Part shown: piece after piece, positions 1-15,000 of the stretch | Layout of the letters: every line of letters starts with the position of its first letter | Numbering within the stretch: the stretch's first letter is position 1 | Source: Ciona intestinalis | Taxonomy: Eukaryota; Chordata; Ascidiacea; Phlebobranchia; Cionidae | Assembly: GCF_000224145.3 (NCBI RefSeq) | Contig: NC_020172.2 | Coordinates: forward strand, 1,880,066 to 1,944,065 | DNA: 64,000 nucleotides | Reading direction: 5' to 3' | The notes under the pieces: model-generated | Told to the model about the DNA's origin: nothing | Seen by the model: only the letters and a program-made list of their open reading frames with translations | Database searches by the model: none | Made by a program: the position numbers and the translations under genes

Positions 1-1
1 A

Positions 2-3000
2 GAACCTGAATTTCCGATGGTTGAGTTGGATCAACTCGAAGAAATGATCAATAGAACGCAGTGGGTGGTTCCAGTGTTGCCCAACGGACAACTTGAAGTT
101 TTACTGCAATGCGCAATAAAACAAAGCACACAAGGTTGGTGAACACTGGTAGTTGGTTTAAAACTCTTTGTGTAATTTTAAAACCCACAAAATATTACTT
201 ATTTAAATTTTTATAATATGTTTATGATTTGCCTTTTTTTTACATCCATTTAAATAATATACCTAAAATGCACTGTAACAGTATAGGCTGTTTAAGTTAA
301 AGCATTTGTTTATGAGTTTTTGTTTTTTGCACAGGAGCAATCACTGTTCCATGCAAAAGATTCCTCAACAGCAGTTTAGTTGTTTCCTTTACCAAGATCC
401 TCACAGATGATGCAGTGAGCAACTGGAAGTTAAATATTCATGTAAGATTGGCATGTTGTTTAGTCTTACTCTCTGTGTGGTTATTATATATTAACAAATA
501 TTGTACAAACATTTTGCCATTCAAAAACTTAATAAAACTCTTTTTATACCTTAGATTAACCACTTAACCTAACTTTCCTTTACTACCATTCAATTTCCAG
601 GAGTGCATTTACAAGAACATCTTGCTGCTCATTGAACTTTGCATTTCAAAATTATCGGATGATTTTCCTCCTTTGCTTGAACTGCTTGGTATGGCCATCA
701 ACCCACACTGCAAGTATCATATATACAACGCACAGAGGGCTTCAAAGAGTGTTCCCTTTGATGCCCAACTTAAGGATGATGAACTATATGCACGACCTGC
801 AGACACAAGACAACCAAGGGTAAGTTTTATCTGCTTTAAACTGGTATTATGCTACTTTAATATCAGTAAACTCTTTCTTGGTGAATGTGCTTGGTTAGGG
901 TGTAATCCACCAACTCTGGCTCACATCCCAGGTCCTTGGCATGCCTCGCAGTAGGACCTTACTCCTTGTATAAAAGGAAGATTTAAACAACTTATATACG
1001 TAACAAATTCACATTTATTATGTTTGATTGTGATTGGCAGGGTTGGTTGGTGGATTTAGTGAATTACTTTGGAAAGTTGGATGGTTTCGAAATGTTACAA
1101 AAACGATTTCAATCTGGAACAGCACTCAATGTCCCGGTTATAGTTGCATTGATAAGGTAAATACATCCTGCATTGCTTGTTTTTGGATTCTTCAAGCAGG
1201 CATCGGCACATTATTCATTGCCATATAACACTTTTTAATACTTATGTCAAGGCTTTAAATGATAATCTTATGTTTCAAGATAAATTAAATTGCAAAAGGT
1301 TAATATAAGGAAATTATTCCTACCTGCTAAAGTGCCTAATATGGTAAAGTTTAGTGTAGTTATAGCAATCAAGGGGCAATTGAAGGATTGTTTTGCTCTC
1401 GTTATCACAAACACACACTCTCCGAGAAATAGCAGAGACACAAACGCTCTTCCTTATTGCTGTTTCTTAGAATTGGTAATTTTTTTTTTAAACGATTTCT
1501 ACGTTACACGTCTTATTGCAACATACCTATTAATTGTATGCAGTGGCGCAGCCAGGGGGTTTCGGGGGTTGTGACCCCCCCCCTTTTTTAACCCAAAAAT
1601 ATTTATTAACGCCCCCCCCTCCTTATTTTTTTCTGGCTGCGCCACTGATTGTATGTATTAATACAACAGCCCCCTTTCATATACGCTGGTTATGCCACTG
1701 ATAGCATGTATGATGCTTATAAACCTATAGTATGGTAATTCTGCTATACAATACTGTAAACTGTATAATGATATTCGGTACCCTAAAACTTTCATCTCCT
1801 CCATGCAGACCATTCGGTGAAGTATCCGAACTTCTGACTGCTCACATATGCCAAACGTACTTCCTATCTGTTATTGAAGTCGTGATTAACCGTCTTGACT
1901 CTCTTACTGATGATGAGATCAAGAAGGAAGCAAATAAGCAGGAGCAACAAAGAGGAGATTCCTTCTCCATCATCCTCAAATCACTCAAGCGAATCCTACT
2001 CAGGATCTCACTGAATGAGGTGGAAGAGAAAGTAAGAGCAATTGAGCTCTTTCGCCTCAAGATGATTCTCAGGTAATTATGTGTGAAGCTGGTGAATGTA
2101 TTTTCTTTTAACCAACAGTAGGAATTTTTTAATAAGCCAAAGTTATGGGATGTTTGCTGTCCAAAACGTAAGATTTCCCACGTTTGAATACTTATTCTTG
2201 CTCAAATTTCTTAAAAAATGACTCATATGTTTGCTTTTATTTTGTCTGAAACTACAATCTTTTTACTTTTTTTTCATTGCCAGGCTGTTAAAGATCTCAT
2301 CATTCAATGGGAAAATGAACGCATTAAATGAAGTAAATAAGGTTATACACAGCGTGTCGTATTATCCACACAGCAGACATTCACTGGATGAAGAAGTTTG
2401 GATAACGGCAGAAAAAATGGCGGTAAGTTCCGTTATGCTGGTTAGGGTGATGCCCAATTATACGTAAAGATAAATTGCAAGCGTATGTACAGGGAAGTTG
2501 ACTAAATTGTATATATATATATATTTTTTTTTTTATTGTAAAAACTAAACTTTAAGATGGCAGTCAAAAGTGTGCTATAGTTAAATCAAAATATTCAGGT
2601 ATAGCTACGACTGTAGAGTTTATATTCAACTATAGTATTGTGACATCAACTGTATATTTCTGAGGATAAATTTTGCATATGTTGTACATAAAGTGTTTGT
2701 CCGTACGGTGTATCCCTTTTATAAAAATGACAACATCATTATCGTATATATTGACAGGAATGGTTGAAAGAAAACAAAGTCTTATCAATCGTGTTGTGTG
2801 ATAATCTACATCAACCACAATATGTGGAAAAACTTGAAAAAATTCTTCGTTTTATAATTAAAGAGAAATCCCTCACATTAGATGATCTGGGAAGCATCTG
2901 GAATGCTCAGGTAAGAAATAAGTTATTTACCAAATTAAAATTTTAACCTTGAAATATACCATGCATCCTATAGAAAAACATAATATCTTTCTTATATGTG

Positions 3001-6000
3001 AATACATACTTGATTTTACTGATATTTTTGTAGTAATTTGTTGCCCAGAAGATGTTAAGATGTTTTAATAATGGTCTTTAATTATTGTCTAAAAATACCC
3101 AATTACTTAATGTTCTTATGATAAGGTGCAAATGTCACTTTTGTTAAATAACATGTTTAGTGTATACAGCGCAACATATTGCTTAGAACTAGTTTAAATT
3201 AATTCACTGAATATTTACTAATAAGTAAAATGCATACTTAACTTAACTGATAAGACTATATATCAATTGTGTTGGGTTTGGTAGACAATAAGACTATGAA
3301 TGTATTCGAAAATTAAGCACATTATAATTTTAATTTACTCAACAGGCAGGAAAACATGAAGCCATTGTGAAAAATGTTCACGAACTTTTAGCAAAACTTG
3401 CATGGGATTTCTCTGCAGAGCAGTTGGATCATCTGTTTGAACTTTTCAAAGTAAATATCATTTTGTATATAAAATGGTGGCTGTTTTTTAAAAGAAATGG
3501 GGAAGAATTTTAGCTCAGATTGAAAGCGTTGCATTAATGAAACTGTTCTTGTTAGTGCAAGGGTAAAGATTATGAAAATACGAATATTTTTAGGGTTTAT
3601 TCTACAATTTCCATTTAACATGAATGTTTTTCAATCTAATCCAATTTAAAACATTGATTGGGATCTCCATTTAATCTTTTTATAAGTCATTATATTCACA
3701 TGCCAGCATTTGTCAGTATGACCATTGTGCAGTGTTTTTGCACCAAAAAATCAAATTTATGTAAAACAGTTTTAAAAAAATTAGTTTTTAAATAATATTC
3801 ACCGCAAATTAATTTATTTACTAATAAACTCAACTCATAAATATAACCATTGTGATAAAAATCTGTGAATAATGACAAAAAAAACTTTCCAACTTTCCAG
3901 GAAAGTTGGGCAGGAGCGAGTAAAAAGCAGCGAGAGAAGTTGTTGGAGTTGATCCGGAGGTTGGCTGAAGATGATAAGGATGGAGTGATGGCTCATAAAG
4001 TCCTCAACCTCCTATGGAACCTCGCACACTCTGATGATGTTCCAACAGAAATCATGGACCAAGCACTAAGTGCTCATAAAAAGGTTACAAAAATACTGAT
4101 GAATATTTTATTGTTAACTAGAGCTTATATTATTGGCAAATAAACCTCAACCTGATATGTCATAAGGATTAATGAGACTATATTGCTGCAAGTCTGAAAT
4201 ATTTAGCTATATGGTTTATGATGGTATCTAGATATATAATTTGAAAAAACATTTGAATGTATAACAACATTTAGTGTGACTGTGAAGTTAGATACATAAT
4301 TTAAAACAATATATTATGTTTAAATTTTTGCTTTGGAAATTAAAGTTTTTATTCTAAGGTAATTAAATTGTTTTATGTAGAAACCATTATATTTTACTCA
4401 AAAACAATATTATAAAAACACTTATTGGGCAACTTTGACTTCCCATGCTACTTTCCATGTGAGCTATAGCTATCGCCCATATTCAATAGAACAATAGAGT
4501 GTAGACTTTGCTTCCACCCAAGAAATATTGCATTATGTATTTGTCCGGCGCGGTGGCAAAGTGGTTAGCGTGCCTGCCTGTAACCCGGAGGTAATGGGTT
4601 CAAGGCTCGTCGCTGCTACCATTGTGGGCGTATTTGGCCGTTGGCAGGACACCTAACGACAATTACTTCAACCCAGTGGTCACTAATGGGTTGTCCAAAT
4701 TATCAGCCATAAGGAAAATGAAATAAAAAAAATAATAACCAACAAAGTAACATGCATGGTAACTCGTAAGCTGGCATGAGATGTATTAACACTCGTGTTA
4801 TAGCGACTGTCTTTTTCCAGCCGGGGAAGGATAAAGTAACATTCATTTGTTCGTATTTTACAAATTATAATACAACATACTGCACCTAAAAACATAGTAA
4901 CAATCTATTTCTCTTCACCAGATCTTAGACTACAGTTGCTCCCAAGATCGCGACAACCAAAAACTTCACTGGATCGATAAATTCACTGAAGAATTGAAAA
5001 GTGGTAACTGGGTGATTCCTGCACTTCGACAAATACAAGGAATATGTTTGTTATTTAATGAGGTGAGTATATGTTGGTATGATATCTCATTATAGCTGTT
5101 TTTAGTTTTGTGTTGTCTCTATATAAACTAGTACTGCATTAATCATATGGTCAACTTACCAAATGTCTGATAGCTATTTGGCATTTCTACTTTAAAAATA
5201 AACTGTTATAGCTTTACAAAAATACATTAGATACCAGTAGCCACAGACGCACTATATTTATAATTGATATATTGACATTTTGACACTAATCACCATATAT
5301 ACCCCCCATAGGCTCCACAAAACTACCCAAACATGCATCGGACGCAACATTTCTCGTACCGACCTGAAATAATTAATCGATTGCAAGACAAACACTCCAT
5401 GGTTACGTTGGTTGCCGTCAACCTTTCCAACTATGTTGAGTTCGCAAGAACCTACGCCCAAGGTACTGCTTGTTGTTCTTACACAAATAAATAACTTTAA
5501 TGAAAATAATAATGATTTGATTATCTGTATTCATTTTTACAATGTATGTATGTAATGATATATATTGTAAATAAGATTTTTGTGTTCGTCAGATTTTAAA
5601 AAAAAATTGAAAACAGTGTGAAAAAGACAGCAGAAATTCTGAATATTTTCATTCAGTTTTCCATACAAGACTTGCTTTGTATTGAAACTGCATTATCTAT
5701 CCACAAATAGCCCGGGGTAATTTTCAATTTAAACTCAACAGAAGTCAAACCGGCCATGGTGTTGCTGCATATTTCTTTTAAAGTGTATTCGGTTACATAA
5801 TTATGTACCACTATCACTAACGCAGCATTGTTTAATTTCAACAGATTTTTAAAAACTAATTAACATGTGACTATGGATCTTACTGTTTTACTTGTTTTTA
5901 TAATATTTTTTTTTTATTCCAGAAAATCCTCGTTACAGGCCAAGTGAAATAAGAAATGGAAGTAGATACACGCATATACAGGAGATAAATGAAAGACTGA

Positions 6001-9000
6001 ACTTTCTACGTTTTATATTAAAAGGTATTGAATATCAGAAAGAACATGTTTATACTGATGTTCTTACACAATATAAAGTTGTGTAGCCACCCCCATATAA
6101 AAGCATATCAAGGATATTTAATAATCCAAAGTGAACAATAATATTGGGAGAAAAATAAACCACAGCTGAAACAACCGAACAAACGTGCTGTTATTAGGAA
6201 TTTCATAGAAAAAAAGGCAAAGTGCATTTCATGACATGTATGGTATTTTAATACCTAGTACATCAACATCATGTAAAATAAACAGAATTACCACCAATCC
6301 ACCATAGTCTTAGTATAAGGTGTATAGTAAACCTTGTGCAATGTTAATATAAAGGAATGTGTTAAACCTCTCCTTATTACATGGTATAATAAACCTGTAT
6401 TTAATTGTCAATTCTATGTTCCACACAGATGGTCAGTTATGGTTATGTGCGCCACAAGCTTGTCAGATATGGACATGTCTTGCTGAGAACAGTGTTTACC
6501 AGAGTGATCAGGAAGCTTGCTTTCAATGGTTCTCAAAACTAATGGGTGAAGAACCAGACCTGGACCCAAATATAAATAAGGTTTGTTTAAAAAAATGACT
6601 ACATTTCCTTTTTCTACTGTTCCCACACTTAGATTTGTGATTAACTTTATTAAGCATTATAATGGTTCAACCATATTCTGTAATGTGAATATATGGTTTT
6701 ATGTGCATATGTGGTTATATTGTATTGTATATACATAATACTACATAAGGAAAGTTTCTATGAGTTCCAACCTTTACATACAAAATTGAAAGAAATATCT
6801 GTTTAGATAAATATTCTATGGTGGGTACCTTAAACCCCTAATATAATTCCTATGTCTTATTTACGGACTGCAAGTTATCATAGCCTACCTGTAATAGGTA
6901 TTTACATGATACACCTTTTTACTGTAGTGATAATATTTGTAATGTCATTTTTCAGGAGTTTTTCGAAACCAAAATACTCCAGTTTGATCCCGGTCAACTT
7001 ACACAAAGTGGAATGTTTTGTTTCGAACGATTCTTTAAAACTGTCAACTGTCATGAGAAGAAACTTCTTCCTAAACACCATTCATCTGGAAGTTTTATGA
7101 TGGATGCGCTTGATCTTATTGGAGTACCTTATATGTGGAGGGTAAGTGGGGCTAACTGTTGTAACTGATGAAGGTAAATTGAGTTTGATATATGGGTAAT
7201 TTTTTTATATAATAATGCCTCGTATGCAAGCTTATATTGTTTTTTAAGGTAATAGTATTAGTTGAATAATAGGGATTTTTTTTATATTCCTATCCATTGT
7301 ACATTTTAATGTTGGTATCTAATGTATGTAAGTAAGTATTGTATTGTATGTGTTATGTGTATCTTACTGTAGCAATTGTTAATTATAGTTGATCTATGAT
7401 TATGAACAATGTGCTTGACTTGTTTTACAACAAAGTAATAACACCATTTGTGGCATGTATTTAAATTATCACATTTCCTGACTTATGCCAGTAACATTAC
7501 CCTTTATTCAATATCTTTCCTGCTTTTTTACATATTACTGCTACTGGTTAAATAATATTCACAACAAACTCACAGACGTGATCTGGACTACTTTGGTATA
7601 AATATATAACTATGCTTTATCTAATCCTATATAGCATATACATTATCTATTGCTAATCCAGAGTTTTAACCCAAACCATATACAGGTTGTGATGAACGGC
7701 AAAGATGACATTGCAACAAAAGCAATTCAACTTCTGCAGGAGATTTACACAAACCTTGGTCCCAACCTTCAGGTCAACCAGGGAAGCATTCATGAGGATT
7801 TCATCCAATCATGTCTTGAACGACTTCGTGTCTCATTCGACAATGTTAACCGTAAGTTTTCAATACTCCAACTCTATTTAGCTGCTTGTAAGCATCAAAT
7901 ATAAAAATTACCCTGCAATGTTTTGTTTGCTTTTTAATTTATTTTATGATCTAACTTATATGCATAACCTATTGAAATAATTTTATTATTAAAAAATTTT
8001 TTTTTATTTTTTTTGATGTATTTGTTTTCTTTTTGTTTGTTGTTGGAAAAAAAAAAAAATTTTGTTTTTTAGTCTTGGTTGGTGACAATGACGCAACATT
8101 AGATTCAAGCAACGATATAAATAACGAGATCCGTCGAATGACTCGTGTCCTCACTGTGTTGAGTGAATATATCACTAAGTGTGACGAGGAATGCTCATTT
8201 GAGAGAACTATTATTCCTATGTACAGGTAACTATTGTGGAACTTGCAACTTTTATTTGTAGGATTTTTATGGTTTTAGAAGACCAAACATTATTTTTTAT
8301 AGGCCAATTGATTTAAATAATATAGCTGGTAATACAAAACAATTAGAAAGTGTATTTGATCACATTTGAATTCGCCAAGTCTAATGTTTGATTTTGCATT
8401 TTAACAAAGTGGATGAATTTAACTTTTAAATGTTTATATCTTGACACCACAGGGCAGCACGTGGAGAAAACATCATCTTGATCATCAGATTCGCCGCACA
8501 AGGACGACAAACGGAAGACTTTGAGATTCTCACTCATGCCAATGCTTCACTTGCTTCTGTCAGGTATAATCATTAGTATATTTGCAAAATAATTTTACTT
8601 CATTTTTGTTGACATTAATGTCAAAAATGAAGACAAAGAAAAAGTATGTTAGGAAATCTATTTCATGTCTGGTGTTTTTTACTCTACCTTTAACATAATT
8701 GTTTTTTCTCCACCCCATATGTTACAGAGCATTAAACTGATCAAGGTACAAAATGATTACTTTTAGTCTGTTTTTTTACCATTAGTATTTAGTTCCAAAA
8801 TTTACACAAAACGACTGTAGTATCGGAAATATGGTCATTTTACTATATTTTTTATATAAGCGCCCATAATTTTTATCCAATTCATTTTAAACACAGAAAG
8901 CAAGTTCTCAGCCACTTCAAGTTAAGCAGTTCAGGTGTGATGAAAGCTGAGTTGTACGTTAATGGTGAACAGCTTGGAACCGAACTTGATCGGAAACTTA

Positions 9001-12000
9001 TCGGAAGTTTGTCATTAAAAACTCGCAGTGTAAGTTGCCCATATCAATTTATATTGAATGTAATTGTAAAAATTCCTGGTGTAAATATATTCAAACTGAT
9101 TACTTACATCAACTTTTCAATGCAATTTTCTCTCACAGACAATCTCTCTGAAGTTAGTTCAAAACAACAGCTCTGGCCGTGCGTCCTCATCACCAGAATC
9201 AAGCTCCGATAGTTCATCTTCCTCATCTCCCGTTCCCAACCAACAATCTCCTCTTGACTCAACCACCATCGAGCAACAACTCCCGGGAACCGTGAGTCTT
9301 TCCGATCACGTGATACTTTATCACGATATTCAAAATCCCAACATGAATGCCACATCGTTCCTACATGCTAATATGTTTTTAAATATCCTGTGTTTATTAT
9401 GTTGTGATCACATGATACATTATCATGAATTCATCATATTCATAACATGATCAAAAGCATAATGTTACAGGTACCTAGGGTCACATCATTTGTTGTAGAA
9501 CTCTGGTTTTCAATAATACAAACAGGCGTTAAACATGACAAATGTCAGGTTGTTACTTCTACAGGCTAATCTGATTTTGTATATTCTTGTGTGTATTTTA
9601 TGAAAGGGCTTATGTATGGTTACAAAAAAAAACATTTTTGTGCATTAATCAATATATGTTTTACATGCTACCAATATAAACAGTTCACTTAATAATAATT
9701 ATCCTTTTAAAAAAACATACTTTAATTATCACTTTAAACAACTTTTACCGAAAATATATTTTCTATACAAGAAAATGGACTTATTATTTGTATTTTAATG
9801 ATATTTTTCAACATCCTTTACAGATCATGTCCCTCAACCCAAGGTATTGTTCTTTCCTCTTCAAACTTGCTGACCTTGGATGTCAAATTGGATCCTCGTC
9901 TCTTAGAGATGAAGCGCTTCATCTTCTTAATCTCATACCAGCCAACATTAAGACTGTCAATGACATTAAACAGGTGCTTATCTCGTGTGGGCAGGTTTCT
10001 AATGTTTTGCCTTAACTTGTTTAGCTGCCAATATGTATAATTTTTTTATGGATTTAAGGACCATTTTTATTAAATTGTGTTTTGGTTTTTTGTGTTTTCG
10101 GTTGAAGATTTATGTGAAATTGGATGTTTTGTGTTTGTGTGTGTTGTGTTTAAGCTTTATGTAAAACTGAATGTGTTGTAATTCACACCCAATAACTAAA
10201 CATGGAACTTGTAAAATAAACAAGTTATTTGCTACCCTGCAATATATACAGAAAGCTTGCATTCAAAGATTCAATGCAGATTAAAACTGATTTCTAAGAT
10301 TTCATACCAATATTAGCCCATTGTTTTGTAATTTATTTTACCTAAATAATTGAACTATTCTTAATTAACTGTTTTTTTTGTGCTATATGCAGCTAACATC
10401 GGATATATCGAAAGAAAAGTTAGCTGGTTCGACTCATTCAAGTCAGAAAGCGATCGAATGTTTGTTCTTTGTTTCATCTCCTTCAGAAGCTCTCTATAAT
10501 TTAAATGTAGGTTAAAAAACTGCTAAACCATTTACTTTTTAAAATTTTTAATATAATATATTATCTTAAACATCTGTATTTGTAGACAGTTTTAAAGTTC
10601 CCATCATTACAAAAGTTTTTCAACAAAACACTTTGTTTACTGCCCTCTGCAAACACTTTTATTACGAATACAAAAGTAATGTACAATAGACATTGTATAT
10701 TAGAGTGCAGTCTATTTGCCATGCAGTACTAATGTCACAGGAGTGACAAGACTGATTATTACAATTCCAGGTTTTATATTTCCTCCTGATGCCTGCATCG
10801 AATGAGGCGTGTCCTGACTCAAGTGAGGTTCAACTTAACTTCCTTCGAAGCAACGGAACACAACTTGTGCTCAACATGCTCACACTAAGTACATTCCTTG
10901 CTAATGCTGACGTGCATACTAAACGGTAAGTTTTGCCTTTAACACATAATTTAATGCATTTAATTTATAAAAAAAATAATATACTATTGGAAGTATATGT
11001 TCATCTGTTTTTGGCTCAACTTAAAATTGTAGTGTTGATTAGTCAACTTGTACTTTGTGTTTACAGGAGTGCGTACACAACTGTGTTACAAGTTGCTAAA
11101 CTAATGCTCACAACAGTGTCTTATGGTAAGCAACATATTGGTTACTTTAACTTTATTTTTAAAACATAATACGAAAAACAAAGCTTGTCATTTTTTTTTA
11201 TATATTATCTGCTTTTAAATCCCATAAGTTGTGTTTGTTCTAATTATTTAAAAAGTGCTATCTGCAATAATATTTTGTCATTTCATGGCAATACATATAC
11301 TACCTCATACATTGTCATGAACAATATATTGTTTAAAACATTGCACATTTTACTTTACACAGCTCGTGTGGCATCAGTTGCTGAAGCTTTGAACGACAGT
11401 ACAAACAGCAACAACCCCCCAGTGTTACACAGTGTGCATAACCAAGCAGTTATTCTTCATTCTGCACTGGAAGAAATACCGAACCCAGTCAACTGTATGA
11501 TCATGAGATCTGTGGCTTCAAAACTTGGTCAGAAATGTCATGCTGAGGTGATTATAGGAAAGAAAAATAGTTTATAGAAATTTTGCAATGACCTAAACCG
11601 ATAATGCATTAATTTATCTCTTACTAGTGATTATTTTTTTTAGTGGTATTCTTTTAGTTTTTACTTTGAATTTTATATTATTCAGATTATTTAATCTAAC
11701 CAAGCTTTGATATATCAAACTTTATGTCAAAGAAAGTTATCTAAAATATACGACCACACTCTACATGGCAAAATTGTTTAATTTGTTATGCTTGAAACTA
11801 CTATTAACAGGTTACTTATTGTCAACAGTTTAATTATAAATGATTTCTTATGTTGATCACAAAGCATGTTATTCCACAGATAAAAGACGTGACACCTGAC
11901 ATACAAGTTATTAAGCAGATAATGAAGTTGGCTTGGACTTCTGCAAGCGATTCACTTAATTTACTCGGGGCTAGCAACGAAGATATTCATCAAACATTTG

Positions 12001-15000
12001 AAAATGTGAGTTTAGAAGTTTTTTTCCGTTGTTTTTTTTGTATATTTGCAAAGAGCTAATGCACATGGATGCATACTTACTTTTTTATTTTAATGTATGT
12101 TTTGTAAAATAAGAAAAATGCCAAATATATTCCCGGTTGTATTGTGTATATTTAACATGAAATACAATGTATTCTTATGAAATATATTTAACATATATAA
12201 ACACAATGTTTTCTAGAGAAATATCGTATTAATTAAGACTACTTTATTAAGGATTTCACACATTCGTTTATATTCTTTTCCACAAACCTAACAAGCTTTG
12301 CAAATATCCACAGTCGATGCGTCACAACACCAACCAGGAAAACATCACTTTGTGTCAAGAATCATTACAAGTTCTCACTGTAGCTCTCGCCTTGTGTCCA
12401 CATATGCTTGATTCACTACAGAAGGACAAAACATGGCAGTGTTTTATTATTGACTTGCTTCTGGCTTGTCCTGATAAGTAAGCTTTGTTGTTTCTTGTAC
12501 TATACATGTGGTGTATCTTGTTTGATAAGTTTGAAATATTGGTTAGTCCTAGATAAAATATCAGCATAACCTGTTTTTATTAAATTTAAAATGTGTACAT
12601 CGATTATATAAGCACTAAATAGATTTTAAAACATTTTTTACATGGGACACTCTACAATGCAAACAATTTAGCTCATACCTTTTTATTAAAATTTTCGACT
12701 TTAATGTTCACAAAGGCTCATGTAAAATATATCTTCGCACTTTAGTTATTCATCATATCTTTACAGGATGTTGCGCATATGTGCTTGCGAACAGTTCCAA
12801 CTTATCGCCACCAAATGTTCAGGTGGTCACAAACCTCTCGTGTTTTTCATCACGTTACTCATCACAGTTCTTAAGGTGGGGGAGTCTTTTATAGTTTTAC
12901 TAATTTTGATGTTTTTTATTCATATTCGTGCAACTTTTTAGCAAGGGTCATCCTATTTAATGCATATATCTGTTGCATATGTTTATGTTTTTTGAGTAAA
13001 TTTGGTTGTATTTATTTTTAAATATTATTTTTTCAACGTTGGGCCTAAACCACCAGGCCCCGATCATACCTTGCTGTTGGACCTTACTCATATATAATAG
13101 AGCAAAAACTTTTAGTTATAACCAGTGTAAACTAGATAAATTAAATTATATTAAAGAGTATAATTTTAAAGTAATTTTTCACAGAGCACTGTATGTGATT
13201 ATTCTCAACAATGTCGCGAATATTTCTCGTTATTATGTCGACTGCTTAACTTTGCTCTCTGTTCGAGCATCCATCTTCAAAATGCTGAAGTTCTTCTTAA
13301 TAATGAGATTGAATGGCTTAAACGGGTCAAGGTAACGTGTAATAATGGTTTGTATGTAAGTTAATTAATTTTAAAGAGTATAACTCCTCATTTAGAGCTC
13401 AAAATAAAATTTTTATTGTTGTTAAATAATATTTTATTGGTAAAAAATAGCTCACAACTTCTGCTACAATAATGTAAATGTAGCAAACTTAACATTGTAA
13501 ATAAAAATCACTTTTACTTTCTAAATAAATGTTTGGTGATAAAATATTTGAAATGTAATGGTTTAGTTTCTGCAAAGTAAAAAGGAATTTCCTTTACAGT
13601 AATATATCCACTAACTTATGTAACAATACATTTTGATATTAACAGGAGGAATGCAAAGCAAATGGAAGTCTTCCAGTAGAAGAAGCTTTATTAGAAGGTC
13701 ACCTTGGTGTGTGTAAGGAACTTATTTCATTTCAAACACCAGATAAAAAGTTCCATGTTGGTTCAGATCGTGGTGGTGCACACCTTGTCAAAGTGAGTTT
13801 TGTCCAATTATGCATCTGTTAAGTTGTATAACTTCCTACTATAGCAGCATGATTGGTATTTGTGCTGTAAATGCAACATATTAGGTATTTGAAATGACAG
13901 CATGAGTAAAATATTTCATTAAACAGTTGTAACTGTCATAACTTTTAGATTAAAGCTTAGTTACAAATATCAATATAAACTCCTTTGGTATTTAAAAGCA
14001 AAGTTTATCAGTATGTAAAACCAATAATAAACTATTTTTTAACATGAAACAGTTTTATTTAAAGACAAATATACTCGTTTAGCTCTTTTATGATTTTAAT
14101 TTTTAAATTTTCTAATGCTCGATACATAATGGAAAACATTGCACATAAACATCACACCTATTTATTTTAAACACTAAACAATTTCAACACAGTTGTAACT
14201 TAAGATGCGATATTCTTAACTCAAATGTTCTCGATTTTAAAACTCCAAACATCCAGGACATGATTGAGGATTTTCTCTTCCCCGCATCTCGAGCGTACAT
14301 TAAATACAAGAACACGGGAAGCAAGGATGAAAATAGTTTCGACTTTACATCCGTACGTCCTGTGTGCAATCAACCGATGACAACAATTGCTGCGTTTAAC
14401 GTGTTGTGTGCGTTGTGTCGTGGTTGTATTCCAAACCTTCGGTTACTTGCTACTGCTCTTACTGAACTTTTCTATTCTGGTAAGTTGTAATGTAGTCTAT
14501 GATGATTAGGTTAATTGTTTGGTATGTATGAAAAGCCATAAACATTAAAATAGTTGCATTGTGGTAATATATACCAGTGAATGTATTTTTTCTCATAGTT
14601 TCTAACAAATTCTTCACCAGATAATGAGGATACAATAAAAGAATGGGAGTTCATGCCCCCTGTAGGTCCAGTGGCCCCAAGCGGGTTCGTTGGGCTCAAG
14701 AACGCCGGTGCAACGTGCTACATGAACTCAGTGATCCAACAGCTCTACCTGATCCCGAGCATCCGAGATCAGATGTTGGGTTTCGATGAATCGTTCCCGG
14801 ACACATACATGATCACGGGAGATGAGGAAGAATTAGTCGTTGATAATTTGTCGAGTTCGAATGAAAAAGGAGATAATGAGGTGAGGCGGAAGAGAAATAT
14901 GCACCTGGAAATCTTTAAGTTGTTTTTTTAACTTCTCTAATAAATTTAATGTTGGAGAGTCTTGTTTATTTTAAACTTTTCCGTATGTACATTAATGCTT

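Noticed and set aside
4543-4620. Possible tRNA gene
   Set aside because: The Pol III boxes are there, but acceptor and anticodon stems do not pair properly and the body is repeated elsewhere, so it is a SINE.
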